A DNA stretch of 14,552 nucleotides from JAVBQJ01 sp045532655 (GTDB lineage Bacteria; Verrucomicrobiota; Lentisphaeria; Victivallales; Victivallaceae), in NCBI GenBank assembly GCA_045532655.1, contig JAZSGI010000015.1:1-14552 (forward strand), read 5' to 3'. Under the pieces are notes generated by a model, which worked only from the letters and a program-made list of their open reading frames with translations, did no database searches and was not told the DNA's origin. This document shows positions 1 to 7,797 of this stretch, piece after piece (the stretch's first letter is position 1; each line of letters opens with the position of its first letter). The translations under genes were made by a program, and so were the position numbers.

Positions 1-1684
1 TTTGTCTGTAATAATCGACATTGCCTGCTTTCATCATATCTGTCAGCATATTGAGCATCCATTCCCTTGCATCCTGTCTGGCAAGGTTGATCCAGTGGGC
101 GAATAGAGCGGGAATGAAATATTCCGGGTGTTCCTGCAATATTTTTGAGCCTTCATATGCCCGTTCCGGTTCGAACCACAGCAGGAACTTTTTCCCGAGA
201 GCATGTACGGCATCGCCGACAACTCCCATGCCGTCAGGGTAAAGCCATGGATTGACAAACCATGAACCAACGTTTTTGACCCAATATTCGGAGTAATCTC
301 CTTCGTTGGCCTGTTGGCCGTCGCCGTACCACCCGGCATCTATCCAATAACAGTCAAAATCAGCATTTGTTTCTTTTATGCTTTTCAGCATTTCCAAATG
401 AGCTGAAGCGGGCTTGCCGCCCCAGGCGGAAAAACATACAGGCAGCTGTCGCATTTCTTGCGGCAGCCATTCATTGTAAAGGAAGCGGCGGAGGATGTTG
501 TGCCCGGTAATGGGATCTTCGCCGCAATAATCCAGACGCATGACTGACGGCTGAGTGATTTCTTCGCCAGGGAAAAGTATTGTTTCCAGATCTTCCATAC
601 CACCCTTTACGGAAAACCAGTCACGGTAGAAACGGCAGCAGTCCATTATCCATTGACCCGTCCAGCCCAGAGCGATTATGACACCGCCTTCTTTGTTGGA
701 GAAACGGGCAAAGGGCATCCATTCGGCACTGGAACGTCCTGTGCCGGCAGTGATACGCACAGTTTCGCCTTCTTTATCAAAAGTATGCAGGCGGAAATTG
801 TCTGCAAATGCTTTGGCTGTCGGGCCGATTTTTTCCCGGATATCAAAAGCTCCTCTTGCTGAAGTGAAAGTGGTGGCATTGAAATTATCGTCCAGGACTT
901 TGACATTGCTCAATACTCCGGAATTTGTATCACCTCTGTTGGCAAAACCTACTCTGTAATAACTGACCGGATAATCTTTCCAGCTGTCAAGGACAAAAGA
1001 ACATTCAAATTTATCTTCAGGATTGGAGAATATAATGGTTTTACGTACAAAATCCCCCATATCTTCGTCTGTAACCTGACGATTCCACTGCGAAAGAAAT
1101 TCATAAGAACTCGCACCATTGTATTCAAAAGAAAATGGTACAAAAGTCATGGTTTCATAAGCACAGCCCAAAGGCATGATCTTGCCGTTCCGGTCATATA
1201 TCTCTATATCGCACCAGTTGGCGTGCCCCATAGCAATATTGCCGGTGGCAGAGAGTGCGGTCAAAGTGATTTCCCTGCATCCGGCTGGCAGATCAATGTC
1301 AATCGAAAAAGGTTCATCAGCTACGTACATGTCGTGGGATTGTGCCAGTATTCTGCCGCATGCGGTGATCCGGAAGATCATAGCATCCATTTTATTACTC
1401 CGTGTCAGCGCAGAGTCGTTGACTCCTGCAACCAATTTGATACGGCACATATCTTTTGGTGATTTTATCAATATGTCACTGTCGGTATGAGTACCGAGAC
1501 CATGTTTGTATTCTTTGCCATTCAGAGTAAGTGGTCCGTTGCCTGTGCAGATGGTACGATTGAACTGCAATTCGCCCCAACCCTGCCGCAGACATACGAC
1601 CTGAAGAATGCTGTCAGCTGACTTGGAATCGCTCAAAAGTCTTGCCCAATAGGAATCTTTCTGTATAATACTTTCGGTAAACAT
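1..1684 (-). CDS. NPCBM-domain GH36-type alpha-galactosidase, 3' end outside window
   Basis: The reading frame is open from an ATG at 1684 to the left edge (561 codons seen) with no stop, so the C-terminus is missing. Residues about 20-165 look like an NPCBM carbohydrate-binding module, with the signature LTLNGKEYKHGLGTH (52-66). The rest resembles the beta-sandwich and barrel of GH36/melibiase enzymes: CFSAWGGKP and FDCYWIDAGWYGDG are barrel strand ends, followed by a LWFEPER stretch. The last residues read NVDYYRQ, where GH36 enzymes continue into the strand holding the nucleophile Asp, so that residue should lie just outside. It probably hydrolyses terminal alpha-galactosides or related glycosides. 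I see no obvious signal peptide at MFTESIIQKD, so it is probably cytoplasmic. AGGA lies 6 nt upstream of the ATG. It is divergent from an AraC regulator, which probably controls it. The exact substrate is unknown; alpha-N-acetylgalactosaminidase-type activity is an alternative. Confidence 0.85.
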   Translation of the reverse strand, partial: MFTESIIQKDSYWARLLSDSKSADSILQVVCLRQGWGELQFNRTICTGNGPLTLNGKEYKHGLGTHTDSDILIKSPKDMCRIKLVAGVNDSALTRSNKMDAMIFRITACGRILAQSHDMYVADEPFSIDIDLPAGCREITLTALSATGNIAMGHANWCDIEIYDRNGKIMPLGCAYETMTFVPFSFEYNGASSYEFLSQWNRQVTDEDMGDFVRKTIIFSNPEDKFECSFVLDSWKDYPVSYYRVGFANRGDTNSGVLSNVKVLDDNFNATTFTSARGAFDIREKIGPTAKAFADNFRLHTFDKEGETVRITAGTGRSSAEWMPFARFSNKEGGVIIALGWTGQWIMDCCRFYRDWFSVKGGMEDLETILFPGEEITQPSVMRLDYCGEDPITGHNILRRFLYNEWLPQEMRQLPVCFSAWGGKPASAHLEMLKSIKETNADFDCYWIDAGWYGDGQQANEGDYSEYWVKNVGSWFVNPWLYPDGMGVVGDAVHALGKKFLLWFEPERAYEGSKILQEHPEYFIPALFAHWINLARQDAREWMLNMLTDMMKAGNVDYYRQ

Positions 1685-1713
1685 TTTTTATTCCTTTTTT
1701 TGTTTTAAGAAAG

Positions 1714-1741
1714 TTGTTTTTATCAGCATATATAGTATATT
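1714..1741 (+). promoter_or_regulatory. Candidate promoter for the left AraC regulator
   Basis: On the plus strand, TTGTTT (1714-1719) and TATATT (1736-1741) are separated by 16 bp, pointing at the AraC start at 1785. Its -10 box overlaps the -10 box of the proposed GH36 promoter on the other strand, so the two promoters would exclude each other. The support is motif matching only, in AT-rich DNA. Confidence 0.35.
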
Positions 1742-1765
1742 AATACCTGAAATAAAAAAAGACAA
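1737..1765 (-). promoter_or_regulatory. Candidate sigma70-type promoter for the GH36 gene
   Basis: On the minus strand, TTGTCT (1765-1760) is followed after 17 bp by TAATAT (1742-1737). This would start transcription near 1730, giving a leader of about 45 nt before the ATG at 1684. The region is very AT-rich, so chance matches are easy. The sigma consensus of this organism is assumed to be the usual one. Confidence 0.4.
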
Positions 1766-1784
1766 TGAATAATTTTACTATTTC

Positions 1785-2672
1785 ATGAATAAAATTACTG
1801 AAAAGCGCATTTTGCCCATACATGAGGTGTTTGTTAACGGGCATGAAGTTATGGCTATGCCGCTGCACTTTGAATTGATCTGCGGAGCTTTGTCGAAGGT
1901 TCCGGAAAAATATTCCACTCTGTGGCGCAAAATGCCTTTTCACATGGTCAGTTTAAGTCCTGATTTTCCTGATGCATCATCTGCGGTTATGCGGGTAAAG
2001 GGAGGGGAGGAGTTTGTTGCCGAGAGACAGTCGATACTTTTCATGCCTGCAAATATTCAACACAGGATAGATGATTACGGGAAAGGGCGAAACTCTTTAT
2101 GGATACATTTCAGAATACTTGCCATGCAGAATTTTGACTTCATAAGTTACTGTAATATCAAACCTTTTGTGTGCATGTGCAGGGAGAAGGTTGCCGAAGT
2201 GGAGAAGCTGCTGTGGAAGATACTGAAAACAGCCGCACATCCTGAATCTGTGGCCGCGGCGGCATGGCTGCAGTTTTATGGTATGCATCTGGCTGCATTG
2301 CTTTTTGACCTTTCCGGAGTCTCGCCGGAAAATATTGAACGATTTGCCGTCGGCAATAAATCCAGACTGCTGCCGGCACTGCGGATCATGGAAAAAAGTC
2401 CTTTCAAACCCGATATCGAATCACTGGCTGCCGCCGTACATCTTTCTCCATCACGTTTTCTGGCAATCTTCCGTGAGGAAATCGGGTGTTCGCCGGGGAA
2501 ATATTTCCGGCAGATACAAATCACCAGAGCATGCAAAATGCTCTCTGATCCGGCTGTTTCCATTGCTGAATGTTCTGACAGACTGGGATTTGCGGATGCT
2601 TTTCATTTCAGCAGGGAGTTTCACAAGTTTTCCGGGCTTTCACCCAGCGACTACCGCAAACAGCTGTATTAA
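1785..2672 (+). CDS. AraC/XylS-family transcriptional regulator
   Basis: This is a 295-residue protein of typical AraC-family length. The N-terminal part (about 15-115) looks like a small cupin-type sensor, with a strand pattern around FVAERQSILFMPANIQHRI. The C-terminal ~100 residues carry the double helix-turn-helix: DIESLAAAVHLSPSRFLAIF, then ITRACKMLSDPAVSIAECSDRLGFADAFHFSREFHKFSGLSPSDYR, which is the family signature. It probably senses a sugar and controls the divergent GH36 gene. An in-frame stop at 1770 makes the ATG at 1785 the earliest possible start. I see no clear Shine-Dalgarno sequence upstream, so translation may be weak or the true start internal. Its TAA stop lies at the edge of the terminator of the converging PFL gene. 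Confidence 0.92.
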   Translation: MNKITEKRILPIHEVFVNGHEVMAMPLHFELICGALSKVPEKYSTLWRKMPFHMVSLSPDFPDASSAVMRVKGGEEFVAERQSILFMPANIQHRIDDYGKGRNSLWIHFRILAMQNFDFISYCNIKPFVCMCREKVAEVEKLLWKILKTAAHPESVAAAAWLQFYGMHLAALLFDLSGVSPENIERFAVGNKSRLLPALRIMEKSPFKPDIESLAAAVHLSPSRFLAIFREEIGCSPGKYFRQIQITRACKMLSDPAVSIAECSDRLGFADAFHFSREFHKFSGLSPSDYRKQLY

Positions 2673-2702
2673 AAAATCCGCAGGCAATTTTTTGCTGCGG
2701 AT
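2671..2702 (-). terminator. Intrinsic terminator of the clpP-to-PFL transcript
   Basis: ATCCGCAG (2676-2683) and CTGCGGAT (2695-2702) form a perfect 8-bp stem with an 11-nt loop. Read on the minus strand, the stem is followed by a run of T residues (complement of 2671-2675). It lies 14 nt past the PFL stop and touches the AraC stop codon at 2670-2672. On the plus strand no T run follows, so it should act mainly in the minus direction. Confidence 0.75.
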
Positions 2703-2715
2703 CTGTACTGACGGA

Positions 2716-4074
2716 TCAGTTGCGCAAACTGTGTATCGGGGCCGGGATGTGACCGCCACGGGAAATAAATGCTTCTGCACTTGTATTTTTTACCGGCATT
2801 ATCGGGGCATAGCCGAGAAGTCCGCCGAAATCCACACTGTCACCGGCTTTTTTCCCGATAACGGGGATCAGACGCACTGCCGTGGTTTTGCCGTTGATGA
2901 CTCCAATGGATATTTCGTCGGCTATGATGGCTGAAACAGTCTCTGCCGGAGTATCCCCGGGAACGGCGATCATATCCAGACCGACTGAGCATACTGCTGT
3001 CATTGCTTCGAGTTTTTCCAGTGTCAGAATACCCTTTTCGGCTGCAGCGATCATACCGGCATCTTCTGATACCGGAATAAATGCCCCGGAAAGTCCGCCG
3101 ACACGTGAGGAGGCCATTACCCCGCCCTTCTTCACCGCATCGTTGAGCATTGCCAGTGCCGCTGTTGTTCCGGGGCCGCCGCAGCAGCTTATGCCCATGC
3201 CTTCAATGATTCCTGCAACAGAGTCACCTATTGCCGGAGTGGGGGCAAGGGAAAGATCAACTATGCCGAAAGGCACACCCAGTTTGCGGGCGGCTTCGGT
3301 GGCAACAAGCTGTCCCACACGGGTGATTTTGAATGCTGTTTTTTTGATGATTTCGGCAAGTTCGGCAAAATCGCAGTGACCGGCACGGCGTACTGCAGAA
3401 GCAACCACTCCGGGACCGGAAACGCCTACATTTACCACAGCCTCGGCTTCGCCGTGACCGTGGAACGCTCCCGCCATAAAGGGATTGTCGCTTGGAGCAT
3501 TGGAGAAAAAGACCAGCTTGGCACAGCCGATGGAGCCGTTGTCTGCAGTAAGTTCTGCCGCTTTGCGGACGACTCTGCCTGCTTCTGCAACGGCATCCAT
3601 ATTTATTCCGGCTTTGGTGGTTGCCACTTCAATGGAACTGCATACACGCTGAGTGGACGCCAGAGCTTCCGGAATGGCGTCAAAGACAGCTCTTGCGCCT
3701 TTGGTGAAGCCTTTGCAGACGGAACCGCCGAAACCGCCGATAAAGTTGATTCCCAGAGTTTCCGCCGCTTTATCCAGTGTCTGTGCATAACGTACAGCTT
3801 CATCCCTGCCGAAAGGTCCAAGCATTTCCGCCGCCGGAGTTACCGATACACGGGTATTGACTATGGGTATACCGTAGGTTTTTTCCAGTTCCCTGCCGAT
3901 GGAAACAAGTTTTTCGCCTCTGGTAACGATCTTATCATAAACTTTTGTGAGAAGTCTCTCTGCATCATCGCTTACGCAGTCATAGAGATTGATACCGAGA
4001 GTGACGGTGCGTATGTCAAGACACTCCTCCCGGATCATGTTGATGGTTTCAAGAATATTATTGCGTTCAGACAC
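2716..4074 (-). CDS. PFL-family (UPF0210/DUF711) protein
   Basis: A 452-residue protein, the usual length for the UPF0210 family, structurally related to pyruvate formate-lyase-type barrels but of unknown reaction. Recognisable conserved stretches are INFIGGFGGSVCKGF (109-123), VNVGVSGPGVV (214-224), VDLSLAPTPAIGDSVA (272-287), CCGGPGTTAALAMLND (297-312) and SSRVGGLSGAFIPVSEDAGM (322-341). Several cysteines (C120, C145, C297, C298) sit in or near these conserved blocks. The start is GTG at 4074, chosen because GGAGG lies 6 nt upstream and the protein then begins MSERNNILETI. It follows the ACT-domain gene by 27 nt. This pairing is common in bacteria and suggests that the ACT protein regulates or partners the PFL protein, probably in response to an amino acid or similar ligand. 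No membrane segments are seen. Confidence 0.93.
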   Translation of the reverse strand: MSERNNILETINMIREECLDIRTVTLGINLYDCVSDDAERLLTKVYDKIVTRGEKLVSIGRELEKTYGIPIVNTRVSVTPAAEMLGPFGRDEAVRYAQTLDKAAETLGINFIGGFGGSVCKGFTKGARAVFDAIPEALASTQRVCSSIEVATTKAGINMDAVAEAGRVVRKAAELTADNGSIGCAKLVFFSNAPSDNPFMAGAFHGHGEAEAVVNVGVSGPGVVASAVRRAGHCDFAELAEIIKKTAFKITRVGQLVATEAARKLGVPFGIVDLSLAPTPAIGDSVAGIIEGMGISCCGGPGTTAALAMLNDAVKKGGVMASSRVGGLSGAFIPVSEDAGMIAAAEKGILTLEKLEAMTAVCSVGLDMIAVPGDTPAETVSAIIADEISIGVINGKTTAVRLIPVIGKKAGDSVDFGGLLGYAPIMPVKNTSAEAFISRGGHIPAPIHSLRN

Positions 4075-4101
4075 TTTTGGCCTCCGGAAATTTTACAGGT
4101 A

Positions 4102-4371
4102 TCAGATTTTGTGCATGGCGTTGAAGATGTCTTCGTGCATGGCACGGATCTCCAGATTGGAATCGGAACCGAGTTTTGCCATAGCATCCCCGAAATCGGT
4201 AAAGGGAACGGTAAGCCCGGATACATCGGTGATCATGATCATGGTAAAATATCCGTCAAGAACAGTTTGGGATATTTCAAGGATGTTTACCGAAAATTTG
4301 GCACACTCGGCACTGACTTTGGCAATGATACCAACAGAGTCTTTGCCAACAACTGAAATAACTGCTTTCAT
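4102..4371 (-). CDS. ACT domain-containing protein (UPF0237 family)
   Basis: An 89-residue protein that is essentially one or two ACT units. It begins MKAVISVVGKDSVGIIAKVS, the classic ACT opening with a ligand-loop DxxGI motif, followed by NILEISQTVLDGYFTMIMITDV. ACT domains bind amino acids or similar small ligands and regulate partner enzymes. The start is the ATG at 4371, because AAAGGG lies about 6 nt upstream; a TTG 18 nt further upstream would precede this ribosome site. It sits 37 nt after the kinase stop and 27 nt before the PFL-family gene, so it is co-transcribed and probably regulates that protein. Its ligand is unknown. Confidence 0.92.
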   Translation of the reverse strand: MKAVISVVGKDSVGIIAKVSAECAKFSVNILEISQTVLDGYFTMIMITDVSGLTVPFTDFGDAMAKLGSDSNLEIRAMHEDIFNAMHKI

Positions 4372-4408
4372 TTTGATCCCTTTCTGCAAAAATATTGTCA
4401 GGCGTTCA

Positions 4409-5728
4409 CTACCAGTTGAAACTCAGTATTTCACGCCAATACAGGTAAACAAGAATCGCTATCAGAGCAAGAAAACTCGTGAGTATAAGCTGATAACGGT
4501 TGCGGATAAGAAAGAGCAGGAAACGATGGAAAACCCCGGCCTTTGCCGCTTTGGGGGCAAATCCGCTGGAAAATTGACGGATGTCTTCCAGAAGTTCCTC
4601 TACACTTTGATAACGGGTGTCCTTTTCCCTGCTCATTGCTTTCAGACAGATAGCTTCCAGAGTACCGGGGATCGCCATAACCGGATTTTCCACTTCAGTC
4701 GGTGAGTGCACAACACCTTTGATTGTAGCTTCTACTGCCGCTTCTCCCTTGAGTTTGCCCAGCGGGGATTCAAAGGTGAGCATGGTAAAAAGCAGACAGC
4801 CCAGAGCATAAATGTCGGTACGCTCGTCCTTTTCCCGATTTTTACCTGCCGCCTGTTCCGGCGCCATGAAGCCGGGGGTGCCTTTGGCAATACCGTCGAT
4901 GGTTCTGCCGGAGAGAACTGCATCGAAATATTCCTGATTTTCCTTTGCGGCTGGATTGTCTGCAATATCGGCATCATGTTCCATGTCGCCATCCTCGATG
5001 AGTCTTGCCAGACCCCAGTCTATCACCTGCACGTCACCGTAGTCACCGATATGAACATTCTCCGGTTTAAGATCAAGGTGCATGACATTCTGGGAATGGG
5101 CAAAAGCAATGGCGTTGCAGACCCGCCGGAATATCTGTATCATTCTGCCGAGAGTATAATTTTGCAGATAATTCTCGTCTCCGCTGCGCAGACGGCTGAT
5201 TATCTTTGCCAAAGTCGCCCCTTTCAGGTACCGCATGGTAAAATAAGGCGTACCGGAAACATCAAGACCGATATCATGTACAGCAACAATATTCGGGTGT
5301 TCAAGCCGTGCCGTTATACGGGCCTCCTGAATAAACCGTTTTATTTTGCCTGCCGAGGCGGAATCATTGGCGGGAAGCATTGCCATTGCCACATTGCGTC
5401 CGGTATCGTTGTCCCGCACAAGAAGTACGGTTTTCATGCCGCCGAAACCGATGGATCTTATGAACTTGTAACGGTCGCGCGGCTTTACCGGCAGGTCAGA
5501 AACAATATCCTTGATGGAGAGTTCCTTTTCCTCTTCAGTGATGGCAGCCGCATGGGGCAGAACAACTGTACGCTGGCATGAAGTATCGTCGGCACAGTCT
5601 GTATCTGCACCGGAGGCGGCAGGGACAAATTTCCCCTCGCCTTTGCGGACAGGAGAAATGGAGAGGATCTTCTCCATAATACTGTCATCAGAAAGTTCAG
5701 AATATTTTGTCAGATCATCGTCATTCAT
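4409..5728 (-). CDS. Hanks-type Ser/Thr protein kinase with WNK-like lysine placement, C-terminal membrane anchor
   Basis: A 439-residue protein. Residues 1-80 are an acidic, probably disordered leader; about 87-388 is a kinase domain; about 412-430 is a single hydrophobic membrane segment with a nine-residue tail. Motifs: glycine loop GFGGMKTV (94-101), VAMA (113-116) where VAIK is expected, alpha-C Glu135, catalytic loop HLDLKPEN (217-224, so the HRD arginine is Leu), DWG (237-239, usually DFG), and GTPGFMAPE (283-291). The normal catalytic Lys is therefore Ala116, while Lys99 in the glycine loop may do its job, as in eukaryotic WNK kinases. Asp219, Asn224 and Asp237 remain, so activity is plausible. 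An insert of about 25 residues lies between DWG and APE. No extracellular sensor is present. The start ATG lies 20 nt after the clpX stop, without a clear Shine-Dalgarno. Substrates are unknown. Confidence 0.93.
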   Translation of the reverse strand: MNDDDLTKYSELSDDSIMEKILSISPVRKGEGKFVPAASGADTDCADDTSCQRTVVLPHAAAITEEEKELSIKDIVSDLPVKPRDRYKFIRSIGFGGMKTVLLVRDNDTGRNVAMAMLPANDSASAGKIKRFIQEARITARLEHPNIVAVHDIGLDVSGTPYFTMRYLKGATLAKIISRLRSGDENYLQNYTLGRMIQIFRRVCNAIAFAHSQNVMHLDLKPENVHIGDYGDVQVIDWGLARLIEDGDMEHDADIADNPAAKENQEYFDAVLSGRTIDGIAKGTPGFMAPEQAAGKNREKDERTDIYALGCLLFTMLTFESPLGKLKGEAAVEATIKGVVHSPTEVENPVMAIPGTLEAICLKAMSREKDTRYQSVEELLEDIRQFSSGFAPKAAKAGVFHRFLLFLIRNRYQLILTSFLALIAILVYLYWREILSFNW

Positions 5729-5748
5729 ACAGAGAAACAGTGAATATC

Positions 5749-7092
5749 TTAGGCTTTGGCAGTCTTTTTGCGTTTCACGATTTTGCAGGGGGCTTCGCCG
5801 CGGACGGTTTCAGCAGTGATAAGACAGCTTTTGATGTTTTTATCATCAGGGACACTGTACATAACATCCAGCATCAATTCTTCCAGCAGAGAGCGGAGAC
5901 CGCGCGCTCCGGTGCCGCGAAGCACAGCCAGAGAAGCCAGCTCCTCAAGAGCATCATCGCTGAATTGCAGATCGACCTTGTCATAATCAAGCAGTTTGCG
6001 GTATTGCTTGATCACTGCATTGCGAGGTTCTTTTAAGATACGTACAAGATCTTCTTTCTGCAGTTCTTCCAGCTGCACTACCAGTGGCATTCTGCCGATA
6101 AATTCCGGAATAAGACCGTATTTGACCAGATCTTCCGGCTCGGGATGCAATTTCCCGGCACTTGCTGCGGCTATGGCTCCAACTGTACTTTTCTGCTTTA
6201 CAGAGTTTTTTTCTGCTTCAAAACCAAGACTCTGCTTGCCGATACGACGCTGTATTGTCTTGTCAAGACCGACAAAAGCTCCGCCGCAAATAAAGAGGAT
6301 ATTGCTTGTGTCCACCTGCAAATATTCCTGCTGCGGATGTTTGCGTCCTCCTTTTGGGGGGACATTGGAAACAGTTCCCTCCAGAATTTTGAGCAGAGCC
6401 TGTTGTACGCCTTCGCCGGAGACATCGCGGGTTATGGAAACGTTTTCGGTTTTGCGGGCTATCTTGTCGATTTCATCAATATAAATAATTCCGATTTGTG
6501 CCCGGGAAATATCATAATCAGCAGCCTGAACAAGACGGAGTATGATATTTTCCACATCTTCACCCACATAACCGGCTTCGGTTATAGTCGTGGCATCGCA
6601 GATACAGAAGGGGACATCAAGCATTTTTGCAAGTGTCTGGGCGAGCAGTGTTTTGCCGCAGCCGGTGGGGCCCATAAGCAGAACATTGCTTTTGGCGATA
6701 TCAACACCATCAAATTCCGCTGAAGCCGAACCGTCCACCTGGGACTGCAGGCGTTTGTAATGGTTGTAAACTGCGACAGCAAGAGCTTTTTTGGCAAGAT
6801 CCTGACCGATAACATAATCATCAAGCCGTGCTTTGATCTGCGACGGTGATGGTACATTAAGTGACCGGATGAACTCCTCTGTGGCCGGATCGAATTGGGG
6901 CTTCTGCCCGTGATCATGCTTGCTGTGGGGTTTGCCTTTGCCGCTGTTTTTGCTGCCGTAGATCATTTCGCAGCAGGTATCGAGGCAGGTCTGGCAGATA
7001 CAGACCCCGTTGGGGGCACTGATCACGTTGCCGTTTGCGGGGGTTCCGCAAAAGCTGCACACCGGGGGATTATTGTCTTTTCCGTAAGCCAT
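5749..7092 (-). CDS. clpX: ATP-dependent Clp protease ATP-binding subunit ClpX
   Basis: A 447-residue AAA+ unfoldase of normal ClpX length. The N-terminal zinc-binding domain has C12, C15, C33 and C36, followed by a glycine/lysine/histidine-rich linker (about 46-63). The AAA+ module shows Walker A GPTGCGKT, pore loop GYVGEDVE, Walker B IIYIDEIDK, arginine-containing EFIGRMP and sensor 2 GARGLRS. The ClpP-docking loop reads LGF (QSLGFEAE) rather than the IGF of E. coli. It forms a hexamer in the cytoplasm that unfolds tagged proteins and feeds them to ClpP. It starts 9 nt after the clpP stop, so the two are translated from one message. The basic tail KRKKTAKA ends 20 nt before the kinase start. 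Confidence 0.98.
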   Translation of the reverse strand: MAYGKDNNPPVCSFCGTPANGNVISAPNGVCICQTCLDTCCEMIYGSKNSGKGKPHSKHDHGQKPQFDPATEEFIRSLNVPSPSQIKARLDDYVIGQDLAKKALAVAVYNHYKRLQSQVDGSASAEFDGVDIAKSNVLLMGPTGCGKTLLAQTLAKMLDVPFCICDATTITEAGYVGEDVENIILRLVQAADYDISRAQIGIIYIDEIDKIARKTENVSITRDVSGEGVQQALLKILEGTVSNVPPKGGRKHPQQEYLQVDTSNILFICGGAFVGLDKTIQRRIGKQSLGFEAEKNSVKQKSTVGAIAAASAGKLHPEPEDLVKYGLIPEFIGRMPLVVQLEELQKEDLVRILKEPRNAVIKQYRKLLDYDKVDLQFSDDALEELASLAVLRGTGARGLRSLLEELMLDVMYSVPDDKNIKSCLITAETVRGEAPCKIVKRKKTAKA

Positions 7093-7101
7093 CTTTCACG
7101 C

Positions 7102-7707
7102 TCACTTCCCGGATTCGGAACTGTTGAGTACTTTGTCCACAAGATGATACTTAACTGCTTCTTCGGCAGACATGAAAAAGTCCCTGTCGGTATCTTTCTG
7201 CACCTTTTTGATATCCTGACCGCTGTGTTTGGCAATGATACCGTTCAGCATTGTTTTCAGTCTGAGTATCTCTTTTGCCTGAATGTCAATATCGCTGGCT
7301 GTGCCTTGGGCTCCGCCCCACGGTTGGTGGATCATTATACGGGAGTTGGGAAGCGCAAAACGCTTGCCATCGGCTCCTGCACAAAGAAGTACGGCACCCA
7401 TACTTGCGCATTGTCCCATACAGTATGTTTTGACATCACAGCTGATGACTTGCATGGTGTCGTAGATGGCAAGACCGGCTGTTACTGAACCGCCGGGACT
7501 GTTGATGTAAAGAGAAATATCCTTTTTCGGGTCTTCGGCCTGCAGAAACAACAGTTGGGCGATTATCAGATTTGCCACATCATCGTCAATAGGGGTGCCC
7601 AGCAGAACGATACGGTCTTTGAGCAGGCGTGAATAAATGTCGTAACCGCGTTCCCCGTGACTGGTCTGTTCCACGACCATGGGGATGGAATAAGATTTTA
7701 CACTCAT
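7102..7707 (-). CDS. clpP: ATP-dependent Clp protease proteolytic subunit ClpP
   Basis: A 201-residue serine peptidase (family S14). The catalytic triad is Ser102 in GQCASMGA, His127 in MIHQPWGG and Asp176 in TDRDFFMS. The oxyanion-strand motif SPGGSVTAGLAIYDTM (70-85) is intact. The motif around the nucleophile has Cys100 where many ClpPs have Ala (GxAASMGA). It forms the double-heptamer chamber of ClpXP. GGAG (in AGAGGAG) lies 9 nt upstream of the ATG, a strong ribosome site. It is first in a tight run clpP-clpX-kinase-ACT-PFL and lies downstream of tig across a hairpin terminator, the classic tig-clpP-clpX order. Only 38 nt separate the hairpin from the start codon, so transcription comes either from read-through of tig or from a promoter overlapping the hairpin. 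Confidence 0.98.
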   Translation of the reverse strand: MSVKSYSIPMVVEQTSHGERGYDIYSRLLKDRIVLLGTPIDDDVANLIIAQLLFLQAEDPKKDISLYINSPGGSVTAGLAIYDTMQVISCDVKTYCMGQCASMGAVLLCAGADGKRFALPNSRIMIHQPWGGAQGTASDIDIQAKEILRLKTMLNGIIAKHSGQDIKKVQKDTDRDFFMSAEEAVKYHLVDKVLNSSESGK

Positions 7708-7740
7708 GATATTTCTCCTCTTTTTATCTGCTTTTCAGCA

Positions 7741-7779
7741 AAAAGAGCCGCCGGGATAAAATCCTCAAGCGGCTTTTTT
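7741..7779 (-). terminator. Hairpin terminator between tig and clpP
   Basis: AGCCGC (7746-7751) pairs with GCGGCT (7769-7774). Flanking A and T runs extend the stem to about 11 pairs with one G-T pair, and there is a small inner hairpin (GGAT/ATCC). On the minus strand the stem is followed by CTTTTT, fitting an intrinsic terminator after tig. A T run also follows on the plus strand, but no plus-strand gene uses it. It probably reduces rather than abolishes read-through into clpP. Confidence 0.75.
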
Positions 7780-7797
7780 GTACAAAATAATATCTTG

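Noticed and set aside
1765..1788. A seven-codon open frame whose TGA overlaps the AraC ATG
   Set aside because: It could be a leader peptide, but it has no Shine-Dalgarno and such short frames are common in AT-rich DNA.
3376..4356. A 326-codon plus-strand open frame antisense to the PFL and ACT genes
   Set aside because: Both minus-strand genes are family members with good ribosome sites. The antisense translation has no domain pattern and covers two genes and their gap.
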